Part shown: positions 29,409 to 37,941 of the stretch, piece by piece | How positions within the stretch are numbered: the stretch's first letter is position 1 | Layout: each line of letters opens with the position of its first letter | Assembly: GCA_947641575.1 (NCBI GenBank) | Contig: CANRQN010000012.1 | Span: 1 to 39,644 of the forward strand | Direction: 5' to 3' | Source of the DNA: an uncultured Clostridium sp. | GTDB taxonomy: Bacteria; Bacillota; Clostridia; TANB77; CAG-508 | Length of the DNA: 39,644 nucleotides | Notes under the pieces: generated by a model | Told to the model about the DNA's origin: nothing | Databases searched by the model: none | Seen by the model: only the letters and a program-made list of their open reading frames with translations | Translations under genes and position numbers: made by a program

Positions 29409-30330
29409 ATGAAAGCTAAAACTTTAAAAAGGGGAGATACAATAGGAGTAATAGCTCAGTCAGAACCAATAACTGAAGAGGAAAAGGAAGATATAGAAAA
29501 ATCAGTAAAGCTTATCAAAGAACTTGGGATAAAAGTAAAATTTGGAGAGCATGCATTTGAAAATTCTACAGGATATGGAGAAACTGCAAAAAATAAAGCA
29601 GAAGATATAAATAAGATGTTTGAAGATAAAGAAATAGACGGAATATTTTGTGCTATGCGGAGGATACAACTGCAACTCAGTATTTGACTATCTAAATTTT
29701 GAGGTTATAAAAAACAATCCTAAAATAATATGTGGATATAGTGACCCTACTTCTTTGATAAATATAATACATGCAAAAACAGGTCTAGTAACCTTTCATG
29801 GACCAAACTTCAAATCACTTTCATCAGAAGAAACAAATTATGGCTTTGAAGAAATGAAAAAAAGATTCTTTCAAAATAACATAGAACTTGGGAAAAAAGA
29901 AGATGAATTTAAAACAATTAAAGAAGGAAAGGCAGAAGGAGTATTAGTTCGGAGGGAATTTGTCACTTTTTTCAAATCTAATTACAGGTAAATATACAGT
30001 AGATACAAAAGACAAAATATTATTCATAGAAGACTTAGGGTATGAAAGCCCACCACGGAATGATAAGTAATTATTTATATAAATGTAAACAAAACCGGAG
30101 TATTTGAAAATATAAAAGGGCTATGGATTGGAAACTATGAACATGAAAGTATGATAACACTTGAAAAAATAGTAAAGGATGTATTAGAAGATGAATATAA
30201 CTTCCCTATTATAAAATCAGATAATTTTGGGCATGGACTTTTAAAAACAGTTATTCCAATAGGAACAAAAGCAATAATAGATACAAAAGCTGAAGAAAAA
30301 ATAAAGTTATTAGAAACACCACTAATATAA
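29409..30330 (+). CDS. LD-carboxypeptidase (MccF/LdcA family, S66), four CGG shifts
   Basis: 305 aa after repair, a normal S66 length. Start ATG 29409 after TTGGAGGAAAA. N-terminus [13 protein letters not shown]. Shift 1 (C 29658): IFCAM to [12 protein letters not shown], the family's GGYxxxRLL-type motif. Then the nucleophile in GYSDPTSLI and FHGPN. Shift 2 (C 29950): GVLV to [11 protein letters not shown]. Shift 3 (C 30056): LGYESPP to [13 protein letters not shown]. Shift 4 (C 30096): KQN to [13 protein letters not shown]. It ends with [15 protein letters not shown] carrying the catalytic His. Four shifts in one gene, each followed by correct family sequence, is the densest case here. It cleaves the tetrapeptide L,D bond in murein recycling, or microcin-like amides. 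Confidence 0.92.
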
Positions 30331-30345
30331 GGAAAGTGAAAATAT

Positions 30346-30900
30346 ATGTACAATTCATGGGAAGAATTAGAAGAAGGAATAAAAGACTGTAAAAAATGTA
30401 AATTAAATCCTACAAGAACAAATATAGTATTAGGAACAGGAAACAGAGAAGCAGACTTAATGTTTATTGGAGAAGGACCAGGAGCAGATGAAGATAGAGA
30501 AGGAATACCATTTGTTGGAAAAGCAGGAAAACTTATGGACAAGGCATTTATTGGGCTTGGAATAGAAAGAAAAAATGTATACATAGCAAATATTGTAAAG
30601 TGTAGACCTCCACAAAATAGAAACCCTGAAAAGGATGAAGCAGAAGCTTGTATGGATTATTTACGTTCACAAGTAATGCTTGTAAAACCAAAAATAATAG
30701 TATTACTTGGAAGTGTAGCTCTTAAAAATATTTTAGGAGAAAGCTATGGAATAACTGCATCAAGAGGGAAATGGGTAGAAATGGGAGGTATATCATATAT
30801 TCCAACATGGCATCCAGCAGCACTTCTAAGAGATGAGACAAAGAAGATTGACTTTTGGAAAGACCTTAAAGAGGCAAAGGCAAAATTAAATGAATTATAA
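30346..30900 (+). CDS. Uracil-DNA glycosylase, type 4/5
   Basis: 184 aa. Fe-S type [17 protein letters not shown] with the first cysteines, [21 protein letters not shown] (motif A, catalytic loop), [21 protein letters not shown] with two more cysteine ligands, [11 protein letters not shown], and WHPAALLRD (motif B). It removes uracil from DNA. Start ATG 30346 with AAGGAAAG, 15 nt after the carboxypeptidase. Frame intact, no in-frame CGG. Confidence 0.92.
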   Translation: MYNSWEELEEGIKDCKKCKLNPTRTNIVLGTGNREADLMFIGEGPGADEDREGIPFVGKAGKLMDKAFIGLGIERKNVYIANIVKCRPPQNRNPEKDEAEACMDYLRSQVMLVKPKIIVLLGSVALKNILGESYGITASRGKWVEMGGISYIPTWHPAALLRDETKKIDFWKDLKEAKAKLNEL

Positions 30901-30954
30901 TTAACAATCTAGGAATACTTTACTAGAACATCATATAAAAACTATAGAAATTTG

Positions 30955-31090
30955 ATGTAGGGACGATTTTTAATCGCCCGCAGACCACAGAGAAAATTCT
31001 TCCTTGGCTCTTCGAAGAAATTTTTAAAATTATAAATCGGAAATATAGTAAACTCTTCGAAGATACGGGAGATTAAAATCTCCCCTACAT
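30955..31090. repeat. MITE-like element, 136 bp
   Basis: Imperfect ~25-bp terminal inverted repeats: ATGTAGGGACGATTTTTAAT... (30955-30980) and its counterpart ending ...AATCTCCCCTACAT (31066-31090). Each arm is itself palindromic (CGATT..AATCG; GAGATT..AATCTC). The interior carries CTTCGAAG twice. It occupies most of the 246-nt gap before the next gene; no ORF. Confidence 0.7.
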
Positions 31091-31146
31091 TTTCTTTATT
31101 GTAGTAATTATTAAAAAACTATATACCAAAAAAGGAAGGACTAAAA

Positions 31147-32397
31147 ATGGAAATAGAAGAGATAAAAAAAGAAGCAGATAGATGCCTAAGTTGTAAAACA
31201 AAACCATGTATGAAGCGGATGCCCACTTTCAAATGATATAACAGAATTTATAAAGTGCATTAAAGAAGAAGAATATAAAAAAGCATATGAAATACTACTA
31301 GAAACAACTGTACTTCAGCCATTGTGTGGAAGAATTTGCCCACACTTTAAGCAATGCCAAGGCTCATGCATAAGAGGAATAAAAGAAAGCCCAATAGCTA
31401 TAGGAGAATTAGAAGCATTTATTGGAGATATGGCAATAAAAGAAGGATGGAAAATACCAAAACTAGAAGAAGAAAATAGAAAGAAAGTTGCAATAGTTGG
31501 AGGAGGACCAGCAGGACTTACCGCATCAGCATATCTTGCAAGAAGAGGATTTGAAGTTTGCATATATGAGAAGCATAATAATATCCGGAGGACTTTTATC
31601 ACATGGTATACCTGAATTTAGACTCCCAAGAGATATATTAGAAAAAGCTATTCAAAAAGTTTTAGACCTAGGAATAGAAACAAAATTAGGAGTAGAAATT
31701 GGAAAAGATATAACATTAGAAGAGTTAAAAGAAAAATACGATGCAGTACTACTTTGTTTTGGGGCAAATATATCAAGCAAGATGCATATAGAAGGAGAAG
31801 AGCTAGAAGGGGTATATGGCGGAAATGAATTATTAGAATATCAAAACTACCCAGACTTTACAGGAAAAACAGTCCTTGTAATTGGTGGGGGGAATACCGC
31901 AATGGACACAGCAAGAACAGTAAACAAAATGGGAGCAAAAAGTGTAAAAGTAGTATATAGAAGAGCAAGAGCACAAATGCCAGCAGAAGATGCTGAAGTA
32001 GAAGATGCAATAGAAGAAGGAGTAGAATTTTTATTCCAAAATAACATCGTAAGAATAATTGGAAAAGATAAAGTAGAAGAAGCAGAATGTATAAAAACAG
32101 AATTAATAAAATCAGACGAAGGAAGAGACAAACCAGTAAATATTGAAGGAAGCAATTATAGAATAAAAGCTGATTACATCGTAATGGCTCTAGGCTCAAA
32201 ACCAAATAAAGAAATATTAGAAAAATTAGGATTAGAATTAAACGATTGGGGATACATAAAAACAAACGAAAACTATGAAACATCTATGCAAAATGTATTT
32301 TCTGCAGGAGATTTAATTCGGTGAAAAATCCACAGTTGCATGGGCTGCAAGGTCAGGTAGAAATGCAGCAGAAGCGATATATAAGAAATTAAAATAA
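31147..32397 (+). CDS. GltD-like NAD(P)H-dependent flavoprotein, three CGG shifts
   Basis: 415 aa after repair. Related to the glutamate synthase small subunit. Start ATG 31147 after AAAGGAAGGACT. The N-terminal Fe-S domain reads CLSCKTKPCMK, then CGG (C 31216) to GCPLSNDITEFI, then LCGRICPHFKQCQGSCIRG. FAD-binding: VAIVGGGPAGLTASAYLARR, with YEKHNNI then CGG (C 31586) to GGLLSHGIPEFRLPRDIL. NADPH-binding: VLVIGGGNTAMDTARTVNKMG and VYRRARAQMPA. Near the end VFSAGDLI then CGG (C 32319) to GEKSTVAWAARSGRNAA, the last conserved FAD-contact segment. Without shifts all three nucleotide/Fe-S modules would be separated. Electron-transfer partner not seen nearby. Confidence 0.92.
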
Positions 32398-32402
32398 AAA
32401 TA

Positions 32403-32440
32403 TTCAAAAGGAGCTCCGAAAAACGGAAGCTCCTTTTGAA
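32403..32440. terminator. Bidirectional-looking terminator
   Basis: TTCAAAAGGAGCTCCG / CGGAAGCTCCTTTTGAA with a 5-nt loop, between the convergent GltD-like gene and the minus-strand cassette. It marks the left limit of the cassette. Confidence 0.85.
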
Positions 32441-32466
32441 TTGCCAAATATGAAAATTTAGTACAC

Positions 32467-33573
32467 TTATGGAAGAGTTGCCAATATATGGAACGCTTCA
32501 AAAAAACTTGAAAGTAGAGGCTTAAAATCTTCTGGTGCTGGATAGGCTGTCGCGTTAAACCGCTTTTGGATAATTTCCATACGTTTTTGCCTCACAGAAT
32601 ATTCTGGAAGATTTGGAAGTAATGCTGCAGGTGTACCCATAACAGGTTCATAACTTGCAACTCCAATATCGTAAAAAAGTTCACGATTTTCCTCCAGATA
32701 GAGGACTAAACGATTAAAGATTTCTTCAGTCTCTCCAGGAAAACCAACTATCACCTCTGTAGAAATTTGTATGTCAGGTCTAACTGAATGGAGCTTTTTA
32801 ATTTTGCTCTCAGTTATTTGGATGCAGGGTCTGTGCATACTCTTTAAAATGCCATTGTCGTTGTGCTGAGTATGGAGCATGATATGGATGATATTTTTGT
32901 ATCTTTCGATAACACTTATAACATCCTCTGTAAGTCCCTCTGGGTTAAACCAGCCAATCACAAAAGATTGATTGGGAAACCTTGTACAGATTTGCTCTAA
33001 AAGACAAGCAAATTTTCTTGCTCCATACAGGTCTATGCCATAGTCAGAAGTTTCCTGAGCACCAGAGATATAAATCACAGGCTCGCTTTTTACCATAACG
33101 GAAATCTCGCAAATGATATCTTCTATTGGTTTGCTCTTGTATTTCCCCTCAATTAGAGGGTACACGCAATATGAACACTTTTTTCGACACCCACTTGAGA
33201 TAATAACCGTATTCTGACGTATTTTTTGCACAGCTTGGTGCTCAGAGCTACTGGGGATTTTGTCAAGAATTTGCAAGACTTCATCAAAACTTTTAACCTC
33301 TAAACGAGGAATAGCTTCGAGTTCGGCCCTGTTTAGCTTGACTAAACACCCAGTAGCAATAATCTGAGCTTCAGGCTTTGCATTTTTCAAAACGTCAGCG
33401 ATTACAAACATACTGTAAGCTTTTTTAGTGCCAAAGGCACAAGTCATAATGATGACCATATCAGTTTCAGTGTAGTCTGCATACCACTCGTGGTTTGGAT
33501 AACGAGAAGTCAAAGTGTTTGCTTTATCAATGTCCATGTGCATGTCGCTACATAAAACTAATGCAATTTTCAT
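32467..33573 (-). CDS. MiaB-like radical SAM protein
   Basis: 368 aa. N-terminal UPF0004-like part (KIALVLCSDMHMDIDKANTL, MTCAFGTKKAYSMF, ATGCLVKLNRAEL) and the radical SAM core with the 4Fe-4S motif SSGCRKKCSYCVYP, then VGFPGETEEIFNRL. The C-terminal TRAM domain of true MiaB is not evident, and the cysteines of the first cluster are partly retained (Cys in VLCSDM, MTCAFG, ATGCLV). Likely a methylthiotransferase-type enzyme with an unknown substrate. Codon use is more GC-rich than the neighbours. It contains CGG as a normal in-frame codon (32562, Arg338). Last gene of a five-gene minus-strand operon, starting 4 nt after the preceding stop. Confidence 0.82.
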   Translation of the reverse strand: MKIALVLCSDMHMDIDKANTLTSRYPNHEWYADYTETDMVIIMTCAFGTKKAYSMFVIADVLKNAKPEAQIIATGCLVKLNRAELEAIPRLEVKSFDEVLQILDKIPSSSEHQAVQKIRQNTVIISSGCRKKCSYCVYPLIEGKYKSKPIEDIICEISVMVKSEPVIYISGAQETSDYGIDLYGARKFACLLEQICTRFPNQSFVIGWFNPEGLTEDVISVIERYKNIIHIMLHTQHNDNGILKSMHRPCIQITESKIKKLHSVRPDIQISTEVIVGFPGETEEIFNRLVLYLEENRELFYDIGVASYEPVMGTPAALLPNLPEYSVRQKRMEIIQKRFNATAYPAPEDFKPLLSSFFEAFHILATLP

Positions 33574-33577
33574 AGTA

Positions 33578-34117
33578 TCAAGACTTTATTCTGATTGAAA
33601 AACCGTTATAATCACATGATTTTCCAATAGAAACAAGATAAGCAAATAGATCAACACCACTTATCTTATCTTCTGGAATATAGGAAGCGTGCGAATTCCC
33701 AAGAGCCAAAGCAACAGACTTAAAAGCACTAAGGTTAATTGTACACGGAGAACCGCCAAACTTGTATAAACTTGCATCAACAAATACTCTGATATTATTA
33801 ACGTATATATCTAGAGTTGAATAAGGTGAGGCATTGCCAATTGTAACTTCAAACGGCTTATAAATCCGTTCTGCAAGCTCGAGCCTTAAGGCATCTAACT
33901 CTTTTTGATGAGCTAAGTATTCCCGAACGCGATTAGCCAAATCAGGCTCAACGAGTAAATCGTTTTTGCCCGAAGCGTCCCATTCGTGGAATAATTTATC
34001 CAGCTCATCACTTGAAAGAGAAGCAAACCCGAAAGAGGTTTCTTCAGTAGCTGAACCTTGAGATTGTGCTTGCTCATTTTTGCTTTCCTGTCCTTCAGGC
34101 AAAATCTGCCTAGGCAT
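33578..34117 (-). CDS. Unknown protein, paralogue 1 of a tandem pair
   Basis: 179 aa, start ATG 34117 after AAAGGAGTGATTTT. Begins MPRQILPEGQE, followed by a low-complexity Gln/Ser/Glu region (~residues 8-30), a helical part (DELDKLFHEWDASGKNDLL, REYLAHQKELDALRLELAERIY) and a C-terminal alpha/beta part with IYVNNIRVFVDA and LGNSHASYIPEDKISG. It shares the layout and many residues with the next gene upstream, including the leader and RBS. In-frame CGG occurs twice (33868, 33925) and reads as Arg; the first aligns with an AGG-encoded Arg in the paralogue (ERIYKP / ERIYRP), showing CGG = Arg in this cassette. Function unknown. Confidence 0.7.
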   Translation of the reverse strand: MPRQILPEGQESKNEQAQSQGSATEETSFGFASLSSDELDKLFHEWDASGKNDLLVEPDLANRVREYLAHQKELDALRLELAERIYKPFEVTIGNASPYSTLDIYVNNIRVFVDASLYKFGGSPCTINLSAFKSVALALGNSHASYIPEDKISGVDLFAYLVSIGKSCDYNGFSIRIKS

Positions 34118-34159
34118 AAAATCACTCCTTTGCTTGTATGACTTGTAATATATGATTTC

Positions 34160-34744
34160 CTATAGCTCTATATAGAATGCTACATCTTTATTATCATATT
34201 TGAAAGATCCGCCATTTGCTATGACATATCCCAAGAGGTCAACAAATTGATCCTTTGAAGCATCAATATATATGGCATAGGGATTTCCAATGAATGTAAG
34301 AACAGTTTTAAGAGCACAAATATGAGTTGCCCGATAGAAATCACCTAAAGGCAAAAAGTGCTCTTGACGTAGCTTAGCGTTGTTTACATAAATGTTGAAG
34401 GGTTTAGATTTAACCTCACTTGGACTAATCGTAATCAAGTACGGCCTATAAATCCTTTCTGCCAGTTTAGCCCTCAAAGGATCAAGCTGTTCTTGATAAT
34501 CCAAATACTGCTGAATGCGTTCAGCTAAAGTTTGGTTAATGCACAAATCATTTTGCCCATTGGCGTTCCATTCATGAAAGAGCTTTTCCATCTCACGAGC
34601 GGTAATGATTGTGCTTTCTCCATTAATACCAGAAGTGTTAGCAGTAGTAGTCACGGAATCCGATACGGAACTTTCTGCGGAAGCTAATTGCTGTTCATCT
34701 TGCTCCTCTTGTTGGGGCTCTTCTGCAATAATTTGGCGGGGCAT
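34160..34744 (-). CDS. Unknown protein, paralogue 2 of a tandem pair
   Basis: 194 aa, start ATG 34744 after AAAGGAGTGATTTT (identical leader to paralogue 1). Begins MPRQIIAEEPQQEE, with an acidic/Gln then Ser/Thr-rich linker (~residues 8-45), then EMEKLFHEWNANGQNDLCI, QQYLDYQEQLDPLRAKLAER, and IYVNNAKLRQEHF with IGNPYAIYIDASKDQFVDL. Clearly a duplicate of paralogue 1. One in-frame CGG (34333) sits in DFYRATHIC as Arg. No known domain recognised; likely a substrate, adaptor or structural partner of the cassette's ATPase. Confidence 0.7.
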   Translation of the reverse strand: MPRQIIAEEPQQEEQDEQQLASAESSVSDSVTTTANTSGINGESTIITAREMEKLFHEWNANGQNDLCINQTLAERIQQYLDYQEQLDPLRAKLAERIYRPYLITISPSEVKSKPFNIYVNNAKLRQEHFLPLGDFYRATHICALKTVLTFIGNPYAIYIDASKDQFVDLLGYVIANGGSFKYDNKDVAFYIEL

Positions 34745-34756
34745 AAAATCACTCCT

Positions 34757-35326
34757 TTACTCAGTTACGTTGTAAATTTGCTCAGTTCCATCTACAGGTT
34801 TTTCTTGGTACATCTCCATAGTTGGAACAAATTCCTCTCTGTACCCAAGGGCACTTTCGAGGTCTTGGAACTTCATACAGGTCTCTCCAGGGAATCCAGT
34901 GGTCTTAAGGTCAATTTTGCCACCGATGTGACAAGCAACATTAATTTGCCCACCAGTATCAATATCGGTAAGAGTCAAAATAATATCGTTGTCAAGGGTA
35001 GCTTCAGTTACTGCAAGAGACCTCTTAAAAGCTTCAATGCGAACTTTTTCAGCCGCATATTTCTGCATAAGAAGTCCGCAGTCTCTTCCGACATACTTTT
35101 CGACGTGCTGACCATAAAGGTCAGCACTTACGCTGTAGGAACCATCTTGTTTCGTCAAGGCAACATCGTATTTGCCAGGGAGTTTAATCACCATATCTGC
35201 TTGTTTGGTGCCATAGTAATAACGGCAGCTACCATTTTGAATAAGGGGAAAACCCATATTCGTTGTTGCAGCTTTTAGAGCCTCCTCATCAGAGATAACT
35301 GCATTGATTTTTGAAAAATGGCTCAT
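34757..35326 (-). CDS. DUF1257 (Ycf35-like) protein
   Basis: 189 aa. The opening MSHFSKINAVISDEEALKAA and the sequence GYREEFVPTM later fit the DUF1257/Ycf35 family, known from plastid genomes, cyanobacteria and some bacteria and phages, function unknown. It overlaps the ATPase gene at TAATGA (start ATG 35326 on the ATPase stop), so the two are translationally coupled. Ycf35-like and Ycf46-like proteins are frequent neighbours in cyanobacteria-type gene clusters. CGG is only out of phase here. Confidence 0.75.
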   Translation of the reverse strand: MSHFSKINAVISDEEALKAATTNMGFPLIQNGSCRYYYGTKQADMVIKLPGKYDVALTKQDGSYSVSADLYGQHVEKYVGRDCGLLMQKYAAEKVRIEAFKRSLAVTEATLDNDIILTLTDIDTGGQINVACHIGGKIDLKTTGFPGETCMKFQDLESALGYREEFVPTMEMYQEKPVDGTEQIYNVTE

Positions 35327-36918
35327 TAACTCTCATCTCCTTGTTTTTCAGAAATAATGACTCTGCCAGTGGTTTGCATGGAGAGAATGTCTTCATCCAA
35401 ACCATTGGCCTTTTGGATATGAGCTTCTTCAGCCCAACTCCTGATTGCCTGAATTTGCTCGCTCATACCACCAGAAGCAGCCATAGGGCTGATGTCACGA
35501 ATAGCCATGAGAATGGAATCGTTTGTCAGGACCTTATTTTCACTGCTCCAAGTGTTATAAAGAGCGTTAATGATTGCCTGCTCGATTTCGGCACCAGTAA
35601 ATTTATCACTGCTCTCGGCCAAAAGGCCAAGGTCAAAGTCAGCAGGGTTTCTCTTGTACTTTTTCAGCTGGATAGAGAAAATCTCTTTCCTCTCCTTGAA
35701 GGTAGGGATATCAACGAAGAAAATTTCGTCGAAACGACCCTTCCTCAAAAATTCGGGAGGAAGCTGAGAAACGTTGTTTGCGGTTGCAATAACGAAGACC
35801 GGAGCCTCCTTTTCTTGTAGCCACGTAAGGATTGTACCAAACGCACGAGAGGTTACACCAGAATCGGTTTTACCACTCGACTGAAGCCCAGCGAGTCCCT
35901 TTTCGATTTCGTCAATCCAAAGGATGCAGGGTGCCATAGCTTCTGCGATTGCAAGAGCCTGCCTTGTATTCGACTCGGTTTCACCGACCAAAGAGCCGAA
36001 GAGCTTGCCGATGTCGAGCTTCAAGAGAGGCTTTTGCCAAAGATTTGCCAGAGCTTTTGCGCTTAAGGACTTGCCACTACCGGGAACACCAATTAAGAGA
36101 GTTCCCTTAGGGGCAGGAATACCATATTCCTTTGCCTCAGGAGAAAAAGCGAGAAAACGCTTTTCTGCCCAACTGGTAAAATTCTTGAGACCACCAATGC
36201 TTTCAAGGGTCTCATTGGAAGATTTGCATTCAATCAAACCTCCGCTACATATAGTCTTTTCCTTCACATGGTTAATCGTTTTTACATCAAAACGATTATT
36301 TTTGGCGAGGGAAGTTGCAAATGCATTTTCAGCCTCGTTAAGGGTAAGACCCAGTGCCGCTTCCACATACACATCAGAATTTGTGGGAAGAGGAATATTA
36401 AAGGTACCTGCCAACTTCTCAAGCACAACGTGGAGTTCTTCCCTTGTAGGCAAGGGAAGAGAAGTTATAATAACTTCTCTTTTGAGTTCTTCAGGTACTT
36501 CGAATTTGGCACTTACGAAAACGTAAGTAATTCCTCTGGATTTGGCGATTTTAAAAAGGTCTTTTGCCCTGCGCCAGGTGTTTGGAGTCTTGCAGAACGG
36601 GTGAAAGTCTAAGAGCACATAAATCATTCCAGATTGAGCTTTGGCATTGAGTGCATGCTCTAAAACTTTGATGGGGTCAGACACAAGATTTTGCATACTG
36701 ATTTCCTTGTGAATTTCCTGAGAAAGCTGAGAGGGGTTCATTGCGTCATAGTTTTTGACCTCATTTTGGAAGCCTTTGGTAAGGCTCCAGAATTTGAACT
36801 CTTTATCGAGCTTAAACGAAATGTCTCTGCAAGCGGTAAGAGCCCGGTCCTCCTCTGCAGTTGTAATTACAACTGCAGGATATCCTGCACGGATATAGCT
36901 TTCGATTTCTTTTGACAT
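35326..36918 (-). CDS. Ycf46-like AAA ATPase
   Basis: 530 aa. N-terminal ~230 residues typical of Ycf46 (SKEIESYIRAGYPAVVITTA, MIYVLLDFHPFCKTP), then an AAA module: Walker A LLIGVPGSGKSLSAKALAN, Walker B CILWIDEIEKGLAGL, sensor 1 VFVIATANN, arginine finger LRKGRFDEIFFVDIP, and the C-terminal lid SDKFTGAEIEQAIINALY. First gene of the minus-strand cassette, behind a clear promoter (37064-37092). CGG at 36846 encodes Arg25 in frame with no shift. The whole gene is visibly GC-richer than the chromosome around it, suggesting horizontal origin. Confidence 0.88.
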   Translation of the reverse strand: MSKEIESYIRAGYPAVVITTAEEDRALTACRDISFKLDKEFKFWSLTKGFQNEVKNYDAMNPSQLSQEIHKEISMQNLVSDPIKVLEHALNAKAQSGMIYVLLDFHPFCKTPNTWRRAKDLFKIAKSRGITYVFVSAKFEVPEELKREVIITSLPLPTREELHVVLEKLAGTFNIPLPTNSDVYVEAALGLTLNEAENAFATSLAKNNRFDVKTINHVKEKTICSGGLIECKSSNETLESIGGLKNFTSWAEKRFLAFSPEAKEYGIPAPKGTLLIGVPGSGKSLSAKALANLWQKPLLKLDIGKLFGSLVGETESNTRQALAIAEAMAPCILWIDEIEKGLAGLQSSGKTDSGVTSRAFGTILTWLQEKEAPVFVIATANNVSQLPPEFLRKGRFDEIFFVDIPTFKERKEIFSIQLKKYKRNPADFDLGLLAESSDKFTGAEIEQAIINALYNTWSSENKVLTNDSILMAIRDISPMAASGGMSEQIQAIRSWAEEAHIQKANGLDEDILSMQTTGRVIISEKQGDES

Positions 36919-37063
36919 ACTTTTTTCAAACCTTTCTTTTCAAATTTTTAGTTTTCAATGTACTTATTAAATTAACATATTGACAATAGGTCTTATTCAT
37001 CTTCAGTCAATTGACAAAAGATGGATATAAACCCAATGTCTTACATTAAAATAATTCTTTAAG

Positions 37064-37092
37064 ATTATATCACAAAACTTCTAAAAAATCAA
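37064..37092 (-). promoter_or_regulatory. Promoter of the Ycf46-like cassette
   Basis: On the minus strand TTGATT (37092-37087), 17-nt spacer, TATAAT (37069-37064). This gives a ~140-nt leader containing ATTGACAATAG/ATTGACTGAAG-type near repeats around 36980-37020. Confidence 0.65.
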
Positions 37093-37121
37093 ACTTATTA
37101 TGTAAAACTTATAAAACATAT

Positions 37122-37152
37122 AAAAATCAGTAGTATAAAACTACCGATTTTT
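37122..37152 (-). terminator. Terminator after dapB
   Basis: AAAAATCGGTAGT / ACTACTGATTTTT stem on the minus strand followed by TATATG; 20 nt after the dapB stop. Right limit of the cassette region. Confidence 0.75.
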
Positions 37153-37171
37153 ATAAAAATATTTAATTTAT

Positions 37172-37915
37172 CTACACCATATCATTCATATTATAAAGCC
37201 CATTAGGCTTACCAAATAAGAACTTAGCAGCCTTGATCGCACCATCTGCAAAAACAGTTCTAGAATAAGAAGTATGTTTTATCTCAAATGTATCATTAGG
37301 ACCAAAGAACTGAACAGTATGTTCTCCTACAATATTGCCTCCACGAATAGATGTAATTCCAATCTCATCTTCTTCACGTTTTTGAGATAAATCGTGTCTA
37401 TTATACACATACCTCATCTTACCACCTAAAGAGTCATTTATACTATTTGCAAGAAGAAGAGCAGTACCACTTGGTGCGTCAACTTTATTTCTATGATGAG
37501 TTTCAGAAACTTCAATATCACAATTTGTAAGAAGTGGAGCAACTTCAGCTACCAATTTACACATAAGGTTTACATCAAAAGACATATTTGCAGATTTAAA
37601 AATTGGAAGAGTTTTGCTATAATTTTGAATAATTTTTTCCTGCTCAGTATTAAAACCAGTAGTAGCAATAACAATTGGGATATGTTTTTCTGATGCAAAC
37701 TCAAGAATATTTAAAGTAGCATGGCTATGTGAAAAATCGATAATAATATCAAAATTCTCTTTTATCTTAGAAATATCACTATATACAGGAATACCATTTA
37801 TATTTCCTTCATCTGCACTGAAACCACAGACAAAATTTAATTCAGGATCTTTCTCAATGCAAGAAATAATTTCTCTACCCATTCTACCTAAAGCACCACT
37901 AACTAAAATATCCAT
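37172..37915 (-). CDS. dapB: 4-hydroxy-tetrahydrodipicolinate reductase
   Basis: 247 aa. Reduces the DapA product in the diaminopimelate/lysine pathway; also feeds dipicolinate for spores. NAD(P)-binding VSGALGRMGREI at the start, DFSHSHATLNILEFA, catalytic HH/K in SETHHRNKVDAPSGTA, and C-terminal FEIKHTSYSRTVFADGAIKAA. Start ATG 37915 after AAAGGAAAA. It lies 26 nt after purH, in one operon. Frame intact; no in-frame CGG. Confidence 0.95.
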   Translation of the reverse strand: MDILVSGALGRMGREIISCIEKDPELNFVCGFSADEGNINGIPVYSDISKIKENFDIIIDFSHSHATLNILEFASEKHIPIVIATTGFNTEQEKIIQNYSKTLPIFKSANMSFDVNLMCKLVAEVAPLLTNCDIEVSETHHRNKVDAPSGTALLLANSINDSLGGKMRYVYNRHDLSQKREEDEIGITSIRGGNIVGEHTVQFFGPNDTFEIKHTSYSRTVFADGAIKAAKFLFGKPNGLYNMNDMV

Positions 37916-37941
37916 AAAAATTTTCCTTTCTATAAATTCTA

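Noticed and set aside
5992..32397. Ordinary pseudogenes from genome decay.
   Set aside because: Breaks occur only at CGG, no other indels or stops are seen, all catalytic motifs after the breaks are intact, and essential or sporulation-critical genes (coaE, sigG) are included. ylmC is the exception: it is truly split by the element.
34688..36915. Several plus-strand ORFs opposite the ATPase/DUF1257 cassette.
   Set aside because: Antisense shadows of GC-richer genes with clear protein motifs on the minus strand.
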